A stretch of DNA of 64,000 bases, from NCBI RefSeq assembly GCF_020529025.1, contig NZ_JACNMM010000006.1, positions 186,001-250,000 of the forward strand, read 5' to 3'. This document shows positions 17,324 through 26,455 of this stretch, one piece after another. Source of the stretch: Oceaniglobus trochenteri (lineage in GTDB: Bacteria > Pseudomonadota > Alphaproteobacteria > Rhodobacterales > Rhodobacteraceae). Numbering within the stretch: position 1 is the stretch's first letter; the number at the start of each line of letters is the position of its first letter. The notes under the pieces are model-generated. The model saw only the letters and a list, made by a program, of their open reading frames with translations. It was not told where the DNA came from and did not search any database. A program made the translations under genes and the position numbers.

Positions 17324-18352
17324 TCAGATCAGGGGCCGGATGCGTGCGATGGCCTGTTGTGCCATGGCCGGGCTGATGTCGCGGTGGAATACGAAGCGGA
17401 GCCTGTCGCCCTTGGGTGGGTTCACGCGGATTGCGGCATCGGCCAGGCGGGTGCGCAGATCCTGCGCCGCCCTCGCACCCTTCGGAATGCGCACATAGAC
17501 GATGTTGGTTTCAACGCTCGCGGGGTCAATATCAAGCCCGCCCTCGTGCAGCATTTGGGCCAATTGCCGGGCATGGGCGTGATCGGCGGCCAGATGGGCG
17601 GTGCCCGATTGCAGCGCGACAATGCCGGCGGCCGCAAAGACACCCGCCTGACGCATTCCCCCGCCCACCATCTGGCGATAGCGGCGGGCGGCATCGATGG
17701 TGTCGGCCGGCCCGCAGAGCATGGACCCGACCGGCGCGCCCAGCCCCTTGCTGAGGCAGAAGGTGACGGTATCGCAGGGCGCGCAAAGGCTGGCCACGCT
17801 TTCGCCCAGGCTCTCGGCGGCGTTGAAGATGCGGGCGCCGTCCATGTGAACCACCATGCCCCGGGCATGGGCGGCATCCGCCAGCCGCGCGGTGGTGGTG
17901 GCCGACATGCACCGCCCGCCCGCAATGTTGTGGGTGTTTTCAAGGCAGAGCAGGTTGGCGCGCGGGTGGTTCAGCGCGCTTTCAAAGACATCCTCGTTGG
18001 CAAAGGCGGTGTGTTCGGGCCGTTCGCTCCAGGCAAAGGGGCGTGGTGTGATCCCGCAGATGGATGAAAGATGCCCCGACTCCAGCCGATAGATGTGGGA
18101 CTGTTCCTCGATCAGGGCGGCATCGCCGTTGCGCAACTGGGTCATCACGGCGACAAGGTTTCCCATGGTGCCGCTCAGCACCAGAAGCGCTGCGGCCTTG
18201 CCGGTGATATCAGCGGCAAGCGATTCCAGCGCGGCGACGGTGGGATCGTCGCGGTAGCCGTCATCGCCAACATCGGCGCGGGCCATGGCCGCGCGCATCT
18301 CGGGCGTCGGCCGGGTAACGGTATCGCTGCGCAGATCAATGATGTCGGTCAT
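17324..18352 (-). CDS. ltaE: Low-specificity L-threonine aldolase (PLP enzyme)
   Basis: A 342-residue fold-type I PLP enzyme of the threonine aldolase/beta-eliminating lyase family. It cleaves threonine or allo-threonine-like beta-hydroxy amino acids to glycine plus an aldehyde. The N-terminal DLRSDTVTRPTPEMR motif is characteristic, the aspartate in HMDGARIFNAA would contact the cofactor, and Lys202 in FCLSKGLGAPVGS forms the Schiff base. It lies downstream of the LacI gene, with a putative operator 29-42 bases before its ATG, and upstream of the racemase-like gene. The true substrate may be a beta-hydroxy amino acid released by the neighbouring pathway. Confidence 0.9.
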   Translation of the reverse strand: MTDIIDLRSDTVTRPTPEMRAAMARADVGDDGYRDDPTVAALESLAADITGKAAALLVLSGTMGNLVAVMTQLRNGDAALIEEQSHIYRLESGHLSSICGITPRPFAWSERPEHTAFANEDVFESALNHPRANLLCLENTHNIAGGRCMSATTTARLADAAHARGMVVHMDGARIFNAAESLGESVASLCAPCDTVTFCLSKGLGAPVGSMLCGPADTIDAARRYRQMVGGGMRQAGVFAAAGIVALQSGTAHLAADHAHARQLAQMLHEGGLDIDPASVETNIVYVRIPKGARAAQDLRTRLADAAIRVNPPKGDRLRFVFHRDISPAMAQQAIARIRPLI

Positions 18353-18380
18353 GATGGTCCTTCGCTGGATAATGTGTCGA

Positions 18381-18394
18381 CTAGATCGATGTAA
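18381..18394. promoter_or_regulatory. Putative LacI-family operator upstream of the threonine aldolase gene
   Basis: CTAGATCGATGTAA matches the site at 19548-19561 (reverse strand) at 12 of 14 positions, with the same ATCGAT core. The TAATTG that follows is also shared with that site. It lies between the LacI stop and the aldolase start, where a promoter for the aldolase-racemase pair would fit. Confidence 0.6.
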
Positions 18395-18432
18395 TTGTCA
18401 ATTTCACGAGAAACCGCACACCTTGGCCGCGC

Positions 18433-19488
18433 TCAGAACCTTCTGGCCGATGATTCCCTTGCAATCAGGCGGGGCGCGACGATCATCCTTTCGGGGGGCT
18501 GATCGGGGTTTTCGATCCGGGCCAGAAGGGCGCGGGCGGCCATACGGCCGATATTCTCGGCGTCGATGGAAATGGTGGTCAGGGATGGCGTCCAGAGCAC
18601 GGATTCGGGAATGTCGTCAAAGCCGGTGACGGCAATGTCCTTGCCGGGGGTCAGCCCGCGCCGGATCATCGCCAGCATGGCCCCGAATGCCATCAGATCG
18701 TTGTAACAGACAAGCGCGGTGGGTGGGTCGCCCGCATCCAGCAGGGCAAGGCAGGCGCCATGGGCCGCCTGCCGGTCGATCGTCGGCACCGCGACAACAT
18801 GTTCGGCGCGCGGTGTCAGGCCATGATCGCGCATTCCTTGCAGGAAACCGTCCAGCCGCTCCTGACCCGACGACCGTTTCGGCGGCCCGCCGACAAACCC
18901 GATGCGGCGGTGCCCCTGTTCCACAAGATGGGCGACCACGGCCCGCATTCCGGCCACGTTGTCGGGCCCGATATAGCTGGCGTCATAGCCCTGGATATGG
19001 CGCATGAACAGAACCGAGGGGATGCCGACCTCTTGCAGGCGGTCCAGGTTCTGCGCCGAGTCGTTGCCCGAGGGGCAGAGGAAAATGCCGGCCACGTCGT
19101 TTTCGATGAAGCGGTTGACGATCATCGTCTGCGTATCGGCATCTTCCCGGGCGTCGGCAAAGACGGTGACATAGCGATGCTGGCCACATTCGCTTTCGAT
19201 GCCCGAGGCAACAAGGGCGTAGAAGGGGTTCGACAGGTCGGCGATGATCATGCCCAGGGTCTTGCTGCGCTGGGTGCGCAGGTTGGCTGCCGCCTGATTG
19301 TAGGTATAGCCAAGCGCGGCGATCGAACGGCGTACCTTCTTCGTCGTTTCGGCCGTGATCAGCTTGCTGTTGCGCACCACGAGAGAGGCCGTCGAGCGCG
19401 AAACTTCGGCATGTGCGGCGACATCATCCAGCGTAACACGGCTGCGCTGCGGTCTGCTCAGGCCGCGGCCCGGTGGTTTATCCGACAT
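18433..19488 (-). CDS. LacI-family transcriptional regulator
   Basis: A 351-residue regulator. The helix-turn-helix is VTLDDVAAHAEVSRSTASLVV (about residues 17-37), followed by a periplasmic-binding-protein-like effector domain. The start MSDKPPG was chosen for the GGGAAGAGATC just upstream; 12 further in-frame codons precede it. It diverges from the hydantoinase/heparinase operon and precedes the threonine aldolase. Related palindromic sites at 18381, 19548 and 29351 make it the likely regulator of its own unit, of the divergent operon and of the downstream transporter. Confidence 0.9.
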   Translation of the reverse strand: MSDKPPGRGLSRPQRSRVTLDDVAAHAEVSRSTASLVVRNSKLITAETTKKVRRSIAALGYTYNQAAANLRTQRSKTLGMIIADLSNPFYALVASGIESECGQHRYVTVFADAREDADTQTMIVNRFIENDVAGIFLCPSGNDSAQNLDRLQEVGIPSVLFMRHIQGYDASYIGPDNVAGMRAVVAHLVEQGHRRIGFVGGPPKRSSGQERLDGFLQGMRDHGLTPRAEHVVAVPTIDRQAAHGACLALLDAGDPPTALVCYNDLMAFGAMLAMIRRGLTPGKDIAVTGFDDIPESVLWTPSLTTISIDAENIGRMAARALLARIENPDQPPERMIVAPRLIARESSARRF

Positions 19489-19547
19489 GATCTCTTCCCG
19501 CTTCCTTTGGCGGTTCTTTAGCACAACTGGAGACTGGACAAATACAA

Positions 19548-19561
19548 TTATATCGATCTAA
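19548..19561. promoter_or_regulatory. Putative LacI-family operator in the divergent gap
   Basis: TTATATCGATCTAA is a near-palindrome centred on CG; its reverse complement reads TTAGATCGATATAA. It lies 59 bases from the regulator start and 33 bases from the hyuA-like start, so it could control both directions. Similar sites occur at 18381 and 29351. Confidence 0.65.
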
Positions 19562-19594
19562 CATGCAAATATGTGATTGAATGAGGCCGCACGC

Positions 19595-21691
19595 ATGGAA
19601 ACTCGAACCGGCTCTGACGCGCGGCTTGCTGCCGATATCGGGGGCACATTCACCGACGTTGCGCTTGAATGGTCGGGTCGGCGGATGACCGCCAAGGTTC
19701 TGACTGATCACGTCGCGCCGGAAAAAGGCGTGATCGCGGCCGTCGCCCAGGTTCTGGAAAAATCCGGGCTGGGCTATGGCGACATCGGGGCCTTCATCCA
19801 TGGCACGACACTGGCCACCAACGCCCTGATCGAAAAGCGCGGCGCGAAGACGGCGCTTGTCACCACCCGCGGCTTTCGAGACGTGATCGAGATTGGCCGC
19901 GAGAGCCGGTTTGACCAGTACGACCTGTACCTGACCAAGCCCGAGGCCATCGTGCCGCGCCACCTGCGCCTGACGCTGGACGAAAGGATCGCCGCTTCGG
20001 GCGATGTCGCGCGGCCCCTGGATGAAAGCGGGCTGGATGCGATTGTCGAAACCCTGCGCGCGCAGAAGGTGGGCAGCGTCGCCATCGGGTTCCTGCACAG
20101 CTATGCCAACCCCGATCACGAAAACCGCGTGGCCGAGGTTCTGGGCGCGCGGCTTCCCGGGTTGCATGTGTCACGCTCCTCTGTCGTTTGCCCCGAAATC
20201 CGCGAATATGAACGCCTGCTGACCACCTGCGCCAATGCCTATGTGAAGCCCATCATCTCGTCCTATCTTGGGCGGCTGGCGGCGGACCTGGCGGATCTGG
20301 GCATGGGCTGTCCGGTGTTGTTGATGACGTCGGGCGGCGGGCTGACCACGCTGGAGAATGCCCGCGAAATCCCCATCCGGCTGGTCGAATCCGGTCCGGC
20401 GGGCGGCGCCATCCTGGCCGCCCATGTGGGCGAGAAATGCGGCGAGCGGCGGCTTTTGTCCTTCGACATGGGCGGCACCACCGCCAAGATTTGCCTGATC
20501 GACGATTACGAGCCGTTGAAGTCGCGCACGTTTGAAGTGGCGCGGTCGAAACGCTTTGCCAAGGGGTCGGGGATGCCGATCCGCATTCCGGTGATCGAAA
20601 TGGTGGAAATCGGCACCGGTGGCGGATCGATGGCGCGGATCGACGAGATGGGCCAGATCCGTGTCGGGCCGCAAAGTGCCGGGTCGATGCCCGGCCCGGC
20701 CAGCTATGGGCGCGGTGGCACGGCGCCCACGGTGACGGATGCCGATCTGGTTCTGGGCAAGATCGACCCCGAGGTGTTCGCCGGCGGGTCGATCCGACTG
20801 GACGCCGCCCTGGCCGAATCCGTGCTGGATTGCGACATCGCAGGGCCCGGCGGGTTGGCGCGCACCACGGCGGCGCTGGGTATCGTCGAAATCGCGGAAG
20901 AGAACATGGCCAACGCCACCCGCGTTCATGCGGCCGAGCGGGGCAAGGACGCGACCGACCGCACGCTGATCGCCTTCGGCGGCGCGGCGCCGCTGCATGC
21001 CGCGCGCCTGGCCGAAAAGCTGGGCATCGCCCGGGTGATCGTGCCGCGCGATGCGGGGGTGGGTTCGGCCCTGGGGTTCCTGCGCGCGCCGGTGGCCTAT
21101 GAACTGGTGCGCAGCCGCTTCGTGCAGATGGCGCGGTTCGACCCCGACGAAACCAACGCCCTGTTCGCCGGGATGGAGCGGGATGCCGTCGCCGTGGTCG
21201 CCGGCGCCGCCGATCCGGCAACCGTGACCGTCACGCGCCATGCCTATGTGCGCTATTCAGGGCAGGGGCACGAGATCGAGGTGGACCTGCCCTCGCGCGA
21301 TCTGGGTGCCGGAGATGCTCAGTTGATCCGCGATACCTTCGATGCCCGCTATGTCGATCTGTTCGGGCGCAGCATCCCGAACGCCGGGATCGAGGTTCTG
21401 AGCTGGGTCGTGGTGGCCACCGCCGCCCGCCGGGCGGGCGAAACGGCGCGCCCCGCGCCGCCCTCCGCGCAGCGGGGCGCGCAGGTGCGCACCACGCAGA
21501 TGTACGACGCCGCCCTGCGTCGCTTTGCCGAGGCCGAGATATGGCAGCGCGATGCCATCGCCCCCGGCCAGCGTATCAGCGGCCCGGCGATCATCGTCGA
21601 ACCGGCCACATCCACCATCGTGACCTCGACCTTTGACGCCACGCTGGACGATCACGGCTATATCATCCTCAACGCCAAGGCCGCCCCATGA
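19595..21691 (+). CDS. hyuA: Hydantoinase/oxoprolinase family protein, A subunit (HyuA-like)
   Basis: A 698-residue protein of the N-methylhydantoinase A / 5-oxoprolinase / acetone carboxylase family. The N-terminal phosphate-binding motif is DIGGTFTDVALEW, with a later SFDMGGTTAKICLIDD actin-like ATPase motif. Members couple ATP hydrolysis to opening of cyclic amides or to carboxylation, together with a B subunit. I chose the ATG with GAGG upstream (METRTG) rather than the TTG six codons earlier. It is the first gene of a seven-gene operon; the next gene overlaps it by ATGA. A lactam- or imide-like intermediate of an N-containing sugar is a possible substrate. Confidence 0.88.
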   Translation: METRTGSDARLAADIGGTFTDVALEWSGRRMTAKVLTDHVAPEKGVIAAVAQVLEKSGLGYGDIGAFIHGTTLATNALIEKRGAKTALVTTRGFRDVIEIGRESRFDQYDLYLTKPEAIVPRHLRLTLDERIAASGDVARPLDESGLDAIVETLRAQKVGSVAIGFLHSYANPDHENRVAEVLGARLPGLHVSRSSVVCPEIREYERLLTTCANAYVKPIISSYLGRLAADLADLGMGCPVLLMTSGGGLTTLENAREIPIRLVESGPAGGAILAAHVGEKCGERRLLSFDMGGTTAKICLIDDYEPLKSRTFEVARSKRFAKGSGMPIRIPVIEMVEIGTGGGSMARIDEMGQIRVGPQSAGSMPGPASYGRGGTAPTVTDADLVLGKIDPEVFAGGSIRLDAALAESVLDCDIAGPGGLARTTAALGIVEIAEENMANATRVHAAERGKDATDRTLIAFGGAAPLHAARLAEKLGIARVIVPRDAGVGSALGFLRAPVAYELVRSRFVQMARFDPDETNALFAGMERDAVAVVAGAADPATVTVTRHAYVRYSGQGHEIEVDLPSRDLGAGDAQLIRDTFDARYVDLFGRSIPNAGIEVLSWVVVATAARRAGETARPAPPSAQRGAQVRTTQMYDAALRRFAEAEIWQRDAIAPGQRISGPAIIVEPATSTIVTSTFDATLDDHGYIILNAKAAP

Positions 21692-23343
21692 CAGATGCGC
21701 CGCAGATCGAACCCGAGCTGGACAAGATCCACAACCAGGTGATGTGGAGCCGCCTTGTCGCCATTGTCGAGGAACAGGCGCAGACCCTGATGCGCACGGC
21801 CTTCAGCCCCATCGTGCGCGAATCCGGCGATCTTTCGGCCGGGTTGTTCGATACCCGGGCGCGGATGCTGGCCCAGGCGGTGACGGGTACGCCGGGGCAT
21901 GTCAATTCCATGGCCAATTCGGTGCGCCATTTCCTGGCGGCCTTTCCGATCGACACCATGCGCCCCGGCGATGTGTTCATCACCAACGATCCCTGGAAGG
22001 GCACCGGCCATCTGCACGACATGGTGGTCGTCACCCCCGCCTTCCGGGCGGGCAAGGTGGTGGGGCTGTTCGCCTGCACCAGCCACCTGATCGACATCGG
22101 CGGCATCGGGTTCGGCCCCGACGGGCGCGACGTGATCGAAGAGGGGCTGTATCTGCCGTTCCTGCGTCTGGCCGATGGTGGCGCGTTGAACCAGACGCTG
22201 CTGGACATCCTGCGCGGCAATTCCCGCTATCCGCTCGAGGCCGAGGGCGACGTGCTGTCGCTGGCCGCCTGCAACGAGGTGGGCGTGCGGCGGCTGGACG
22301 TGATGATGGCCGAATTCGACATGGACGATCTGGACGCCCTGGGCGAACATATCATCAGCGCGTCCCGGAGCGCCATGCTGGCCGAGATCGCCCGCCTGAC
22401 CCCGGGGCGGTACGAGGGTTCGATGCGCATCGACGGATACGAGGCGCCAATCGATCTTGTGGGCGCCGTGACGATCGCGCCGGAAAAGATCACCATCGAC
22501 TTCGCCGGAACCAGCCCGCCGTCGGACAAGGGCATCAACGTGCCCATGGCCTATACCGAGGCCTATTCCAGCTATGGCGCACGGATGCTGATCGGCCCCG
22601 AAGTGCCCAACAACGCCGGATCGCTTTCGGTGATCGAGGTGGTGGCGCCCGAGAATTGCATCCTGAACGCGCAACGCCCGGCACCGGTATCCTCGCGCCA
22701 TGTGGTGGGGCAGATGCTGCCCGACGTGGTCTTCAACTGCCTGTCGAAATCGCCGGATTTCGACACCCCAGCCGAGGGCACGTCGTGCCTGTGGAACCTG
22801 ATCCTGGAAAGCCACGAAACCCGGCGGCACGGGGGCGAAACCGCGCCGACGCGGTTTTCCATCCTGTCGGTGCAGACCGGCGGCACCGGGGCGCGGCCGG
22901 GGGTGGACGGGCTTTCGGCCACGGCCTTTCCCAGCGGCGTGTCGGGCGTGCCGGTGGAAATCATCGAGTCGATCTCGCCCCTGCTGTTCCGCCGCAAGGA
23001 GTTGCGCGAAGACAGCGGCGGCGCGGGCAGGTGGCGCGGCGGGCTGGGCCAGGTGATCGAGATCGAGAACCGCGAACCCCACCCCTTCGCCATTTACGCC
23101 GCCCTTGACCGGATCGACCACGCGCCGCGCGGCCGGGCCGGGGGCGGCGACGGGGCGCAGGGCTATGTCGGCCTTGGGTCGGGCAACCGGCTGGCGGGCA
23201 AGGGGCGGCAGTTGATCCCGGCGGGCGACAGCCTTGTCGTGAAGACGCCGGGCGGTGGCGGCTATGGCGACCCCGCCGCGCGGGACGGCGCACAGCGCCG
23301 CCACGATGTGTTGAACGGATACGCGAAACCCGAAGGGCAATGA
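21688..23343 (+). CDS. hyuB: Hydantoinase/oxoprolinase family protein, B subunit (HyuB-like)
   Basis: A 551-residue HyuB/oxoprolinase-B family protein, the usual partner of HyuA. Typical stretches are RTAFSPIVRESGDLSAGLFD, GHVNSMANSVRHF, VFITNDPWKGTGHLHD and a C-terminal KTPGGGGYGDP. The length agrees with the family. The start overlaps the HyuA stop by four bases, which implies translational coupling and a two-subunit enzyme. A 52-base gap follows before the Gfo/Idh/MocA gene, with no terminator visible. Confidence 0.9.
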   Translation: MTDAPQIEPELDKIHNQVMWSRLVAIVEEQAQTLMRTAFSPIVRESGDLSAGLFDTRARMLAQAVTGTPGHVNSMANSVRHFLAAFPIDTMRPGDVFITNDPWKGTGHLHDMVVVTPAFRAGKVVGLFACTSHLIDIGGIGFGPDGRDVIEEGLYLPFLRLADGGALNQTLLDILRGNSRYPLEAEGDVLSLAACNEVGVRRLDVMMAEFDMDDLDALGEHIISASRSAMLAEIARLTPGRYEGSMRIDGYEAPIDLVGAVTIAPEKITIDFAGTSPPSDKGINVPMAYTEAYSSYGARMLIGPEVPNNAGSLSVIEVVAPENCILNAQRPAPVSSRHVVGQMLPDVVFNCLSKSPDFDTPAEGTSCLWNLILESHETRRHGGETAPTRFSILSVQTGGTGARPGVDGLSATAFPSGVSGVPVEIIESISPLLFRRKELREDSGGAGRWRGGLGQVIEIENREPHPFAIYAALDRIDHAPRGRAGGGDGAQGYVGLGSGNRLAGKGRQLIPAGDSLVVKTPGGGGYGDPAARDGAQRRHDVLNGYAKPEGQ

Positions 23344-23395
23344 AATCTCACCGGTCCTCGCCGGGCCGGACCACAGGACGAGGAAAGGCAAGACC

Positions 23396-24457
23396 ATGAC
23401 CAAACCGATCAACGCCGGCGTTGCCGGGCTGGGCCGATCCGGCTGGCGGATGCACGCGCTGACATTGGACCATCTGAAGGGGCTCTACCGTGTCGCGGCA
23501 GTGACCGACCCGATGCCCGAACGCCGCGCCGAGGCCGAGGCAGCCTTCGGCTGTGCCAGCCACGCAGATTTTGCCGCAATGATCGCCCAGCCGGATCTGG
23601 AACTGGTGGTGATTGCCACGCCCTCGCATATGCACGCCGACATGGCCGTCGCCGCGCTTGAGGCCGGAAAGCACGTTGTTGTCGAAAAGCCGCTGGCCGC
23701 CAGCGTCGCCGATGCCGACCGGATGATCGCGGCGGCAAAGGCCAACGACAGGGTGCTGACCGTGGGCCAGGATCTGCGGTTCGAGGCGGACTTCCTGAAG
23801 ATCCGCGAGGTGATCGCGTCGGGCAAGCTGGGCAGGATCCTTCAGATCAACATCAAGTGGCACTGGTTCCGGCGTCGCTGGGATTGGCAGACGCTGACGA
23901 AATTCGGCGGCGGCTGTCTGAACAACGACGGCAGCCATGTGGTGGATCAGGCGTTGCAACTGTTCGGTGACTCCGACCCCGATGTGTTTTGCCGCATGGC
24001 CCGCACCCCGCTGACCGCCGGAGATGCCGAGGATCACGTCAAGATCCTGCTGAGTGCGCCGGGCGCCCCGCTGATCGACATGGAGTTCAGCAACGCCGTT
24101 GCCTATCCCCAGGAACAATGGCTGATCACCGGCACGCAGGGCGGGCTGGCGGGCGGCCATCACAAGCTGCGCTGGCGCTATATCGAACCCGCCCTGCTGC
24201 CGGTGCGCGAGGTGGACGACAAACCTACGCCCGAGCGCAACTACAACAAGGAAGACCTGAACTGGACCGAGGAAAGCTGCGATCTTCTGTCCGAACAATG
24301 GACCTCGAAGAACCAGAGGATGTACGCCGACCTCTACCGCACCCTGCGCGAAGGCGCACCGCTGGCCATCACCGCCGAAAGCGTGCGCCGGCAGCTTGTG
24401 GTGCTTGAGGAATGCCGCCGGCAGGCCGGTCCGCTGGATACGGGAGAGAACGCATGA
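23396..24457 (+). CDS. Gfo/Idh/MocA-family oxidoreductase (first copy)
   Basis: A 353-residue NAD(P)-dependent sugar oxidoreductase. The Rossmann start INAGVAGLGRSGWRMHA and the family motif KHVVVEKPLAASVADAD are present, and the second domain carries GGGCLNNDGSHVVDQALQLFG. Such enzymes oxidise or epimerise ring hydroxyls of sugars and cyclitols. The ribosome site GAGGAAAGG precedes the ATG. It is coupled by ATGA overlap to the TIM-barrel isomerase and shares the operon with a second Gfo/Idh/MocA protein, as in 3-keto-sugar pathways. Substrate unknown. Confidence 0.88.
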   Translation: MTKPINAGVAGLGRSGWRMHALTLDHLKGLYRVAAVTDPMPERRAEAEAAFGCASHADFAAMIAQPDLELVVIATPSHMHADMAVAALEAGKHVVVEKPLAASVADADRMIAAAKANDRVLTVGQDLRFEADFLKIREVIASGKLGRILQINIKWHWFRRRWDWQTLTKFGGGCLNNDGSHVVDQALQLFGDSDPDVFCRMARTPLTAGDAEDHVKILLSAPGAPLIDMEFSNAVAYPQEQWLITGTQGGLAGGHHKLRWRYIEPALLPVREVDDKPTPERNYNKEDLNWTEESCDLLSEQWTSKNQRMYADLYRTLREGAPLAITAESVRRQLVVLEECRRQAGPLDTGENA

Positions 24458-25290
24458 AACTTGCCTATTCCACACTGGCCTGTCCCGACTGGACATGGCA
24501 GCAATGCATCGATGCCGCCGTCGACTACGGCTATGACGGGATCGAATGGCGCCTTGTCGATGGCGAGGTGGTGAACCCCGATTTCCCCGAGGGAAAGGCG
24601 CGCGAGATCGCCGCGGCGGTTGCGGCGGCGGGGCTGAAGACCTGCGCCCTGGACAGCGGGATCAAGCTGACCATCCCGCCGGGGGGCGACCGCGACAGGA
24701 TGCTGGCCGATTGCAAGAGGATGCTGGATCTGGCCCGGGCCTTCGGCGCCGAAGAGCTGCGCGTCTTTCCCGGTGCCTACCCGGAATCGGTGTCGGATGA
24801 CGATGCCCGCACATGGCTGGGGCAGTCGCTGGATGCGCTGGACGATGCGGCCGTGGCGGCGGGGGTGCGGATTTCGCTGGAACTGCACGACATGTTCGAC
24901 TGGCGGCGGCGCGAATTGCGCGGCACCACCACCAGTTCGCTGACCACCGCCGTGCTGAAGGCGAACCCGGACCGGCGCGGTGTCGGCATTCTCTGGGATA
25001 TCGGCAACCCCTATATGGAGGGCGAGAACGCCACCGAAACCTGGGAGAATATCGAAGGCTCAAGGCACCTGAGCCTGGTCCATATCAAGGATTTCGACCA
25101 GACGGGCGACAAGCTGAAGTACCGGCTGATGGGGCAGGGCGAGGCGCCGCTGGACCGGATCATCGGCAATATCCGCGAGTCGGACTACGACGGCTGGATC
25201 AGCTTCGAGTGGGAAAAGAAGTGGCAGCCCGACATCGAAGAGCCGGAAATCGCCCTGCCGCATTTCGTGCGCTACATGCGGGGGCTGTGA
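24454..25290 (+). CDS. Sugar phosphate isomerase/epimerase-like TIM-barrel protein
   Basis: A 278-residue member of the xylose-isomerase-like TIM-barrel (AP endonuclease 2) family. It starts MKLAYSTLACPDWTWQQC. Probable metal-site residues occur in SLELHDMFDW, ILWDIGNP and SLVHIKDFDQ, with SFEWEKKW near the end. Relatives act as sugar isomerases, epimerases or 3-keto-glycoside lyases/hydratases. The start is fixed by ATGA overlap with the upstream oxidoreductase; a longer frame begins inside that gene. Lying between two Gfo/Idh/MocA genes, it may act on a keto-sugar made by one of them. Confidence 0.85.
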   Translation: MKLAYSTLACPDWTWQQCIDAAVDYGYDGIEWRLVDGEVVNPDFPEGKAREIAAAVAAAGLKTCALDSGIKLTIPPGGDRDRMLADCKRMLDLARAFGAEELRVFPGAYPESVSDDDARTWLGQSLDALDDAAVAAGVRISLELHDMFDWRRRELRGTTTSSLTTAVLKANPDRRGVGILWDIGNPYMEGENATETWENIEGSRHLSLVHIKDFDQTGDKLKYRLMGQGEAPLDRIIGNIRESDYDGWISFEWEKKWQPDIEEPEIALPHFVRYMRGL

Positions 25291-25291
25291 C

Positions 25292-26455
25292 ATGGCCGAC
25301 AAGGTTCGCATCGGCCTGATGGGGGCCGGGTTCGTCGCAAGGGTCCATGCCGATTGCTATTCCGCGATCCCAGGGGCGCAGGTGACATGCGTGGCCGCCG
25401 GGGGGCTGGACAGCGCCCGCGCCTTTGCCGGCGAAACCGGAATTGCGGATACGGTCGCGGCTGACGCGCTGGTGGCGCGCGACGACGTGGATGTGGTGGA
25501 TATCTGCGCGCCCAACCGGTTCCACGAAAACTTGGCGCTTGGGGCGATCGCGGCGGGCAAGCATGTGATCGTCGAAAAGCCCCTGACCGGGTTCTTCGAC
25601 ACCCCCGACGGCGCACAGGACGTGTCGCGCGCCACCATGCTGAAACAGGCGCTGGCCAGTGCCGACCGGATCATCGACGCGGCCGCTGCGGCGGGGGTAA
25701 AGGTGATGTATGCCGAAAACTGGGTCTATGCCCCGTCGGTGCAGAAGGCCCGGCGGTTGCTGGCGGCCTCGGGTGGCGCGATCCTGGAAATGCGCGGCGA
25801 GGAAAGCCACCACGGTTCGCATTCGCCCAAGGCGAAACGCTGGGCCGATGCGGGGGGCGGCGCGCTGATCCGGCTGGGTTCGCACCCCATCGGCGTGATG
25901 CTGCACCTCAAGGACATCGAGGGGCGGCGGCGCACGGGCGAACCGATCCGCCCCGTATCGGTCAGTGCCGATGTCGCCGACATGACCCGCGACGTGGCCA
26001 GCGGCGCGGATGAGCGCAAGTGGATCGTTCACGATTGGGTGGACGTCGAAAATTGGTCGACCGCGATCATCCGGTTTTCCGACGGATCGCGCGGCGTGGT
26101 GTCGGCCAACGACATCTGCCTGGGCGGGATGCGCGACACCATCGACATCTTCGCTTCCAACTGCCGGGTGCATTGCGATTTCTCGCGTTCCAGCTTGCTG
26201 AGCGCCTATGCCCCCGATGCCGAGGTCTTCGCCGACGAATACCTGGTGGAAAAGCTGGAAACCAAGGCGGGGTGGAGCTTTCCGAACGTCGATGAGCATT
26301 GGATGCTGGGGTATCACCACGAATTGCAGGATTTCGTCGGGGCGGTGCATGACGACCGCGCGCCGGTGTCCGATGCCGGGCTGGGGCGCAGCGTGCTGAA
26401 CGTGATCTACGGCGCCTATCTTTCGGCGCACGAAGGCCGGGTGGTGACATTGTGA
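25292..26455 (+). CDS. Gfo/Idh/MocA-family oxidoreductase (second copy)
   Basis: A 387-residue dehydrogenase of the same superfamily as the gene at 23396 but clearly divergent. It has IGLMGAGFVARVHADCY at the N-terminus and KHVIVEKPLTG for cofactor binding. The stretch GGGALIRLGSHPIGVMLHL replaces the usual GGALLDxGxH pattern, and WIVHDWVDVENWSTAIIRFSDG follows. It starts one base after the isomerase stop and overlaps the NagB-like gene by four bases. Two such enzymes in one operon would allow oxidation and later re-reduction at a ring carbon. Confidence 0.87.
   Translation: MADKVRIGLMGAGFVARVHADCYSAIPGAQVTCVAAGGLDSARAFAGETGIADTVAADALVARDDVDVVDICAPNRFHENLALGAIAAGKHVIVEKPLTGFFDTPDGAQDVSRATMLKQALASADRIIDAAAAAGVKVMYAENWVYAPSVQKARRLLAASGGAILEMRGEESHHGSHSPKAKRWADAGGGALIRLGSHPIGVMLHLKDIEGRRRTGEPIRPVSVSADVADMTRDVASGADERKWIVHDWVDVENWSTAIIRFSDGSRGVVSANDICLGGMRDTIDIFASNCRVHCDFSRSSLLSAYAPDAEVFADEYLVEKLETKAGWSFPNVDEHWMLGYHHELQDFVGAVHDDRAPVSDAGLGRSVLNVIYGAYLSAHEGRVVTL

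Noticed and set aside
21658-23412. 584-codon minus-strand frame opposite the HyuB-like gene, and a 491-codon alternative plus frame (21633-23108)
   Set aside because: Both overlap a well-matched HyuB family protein along their whole length and show no family features.
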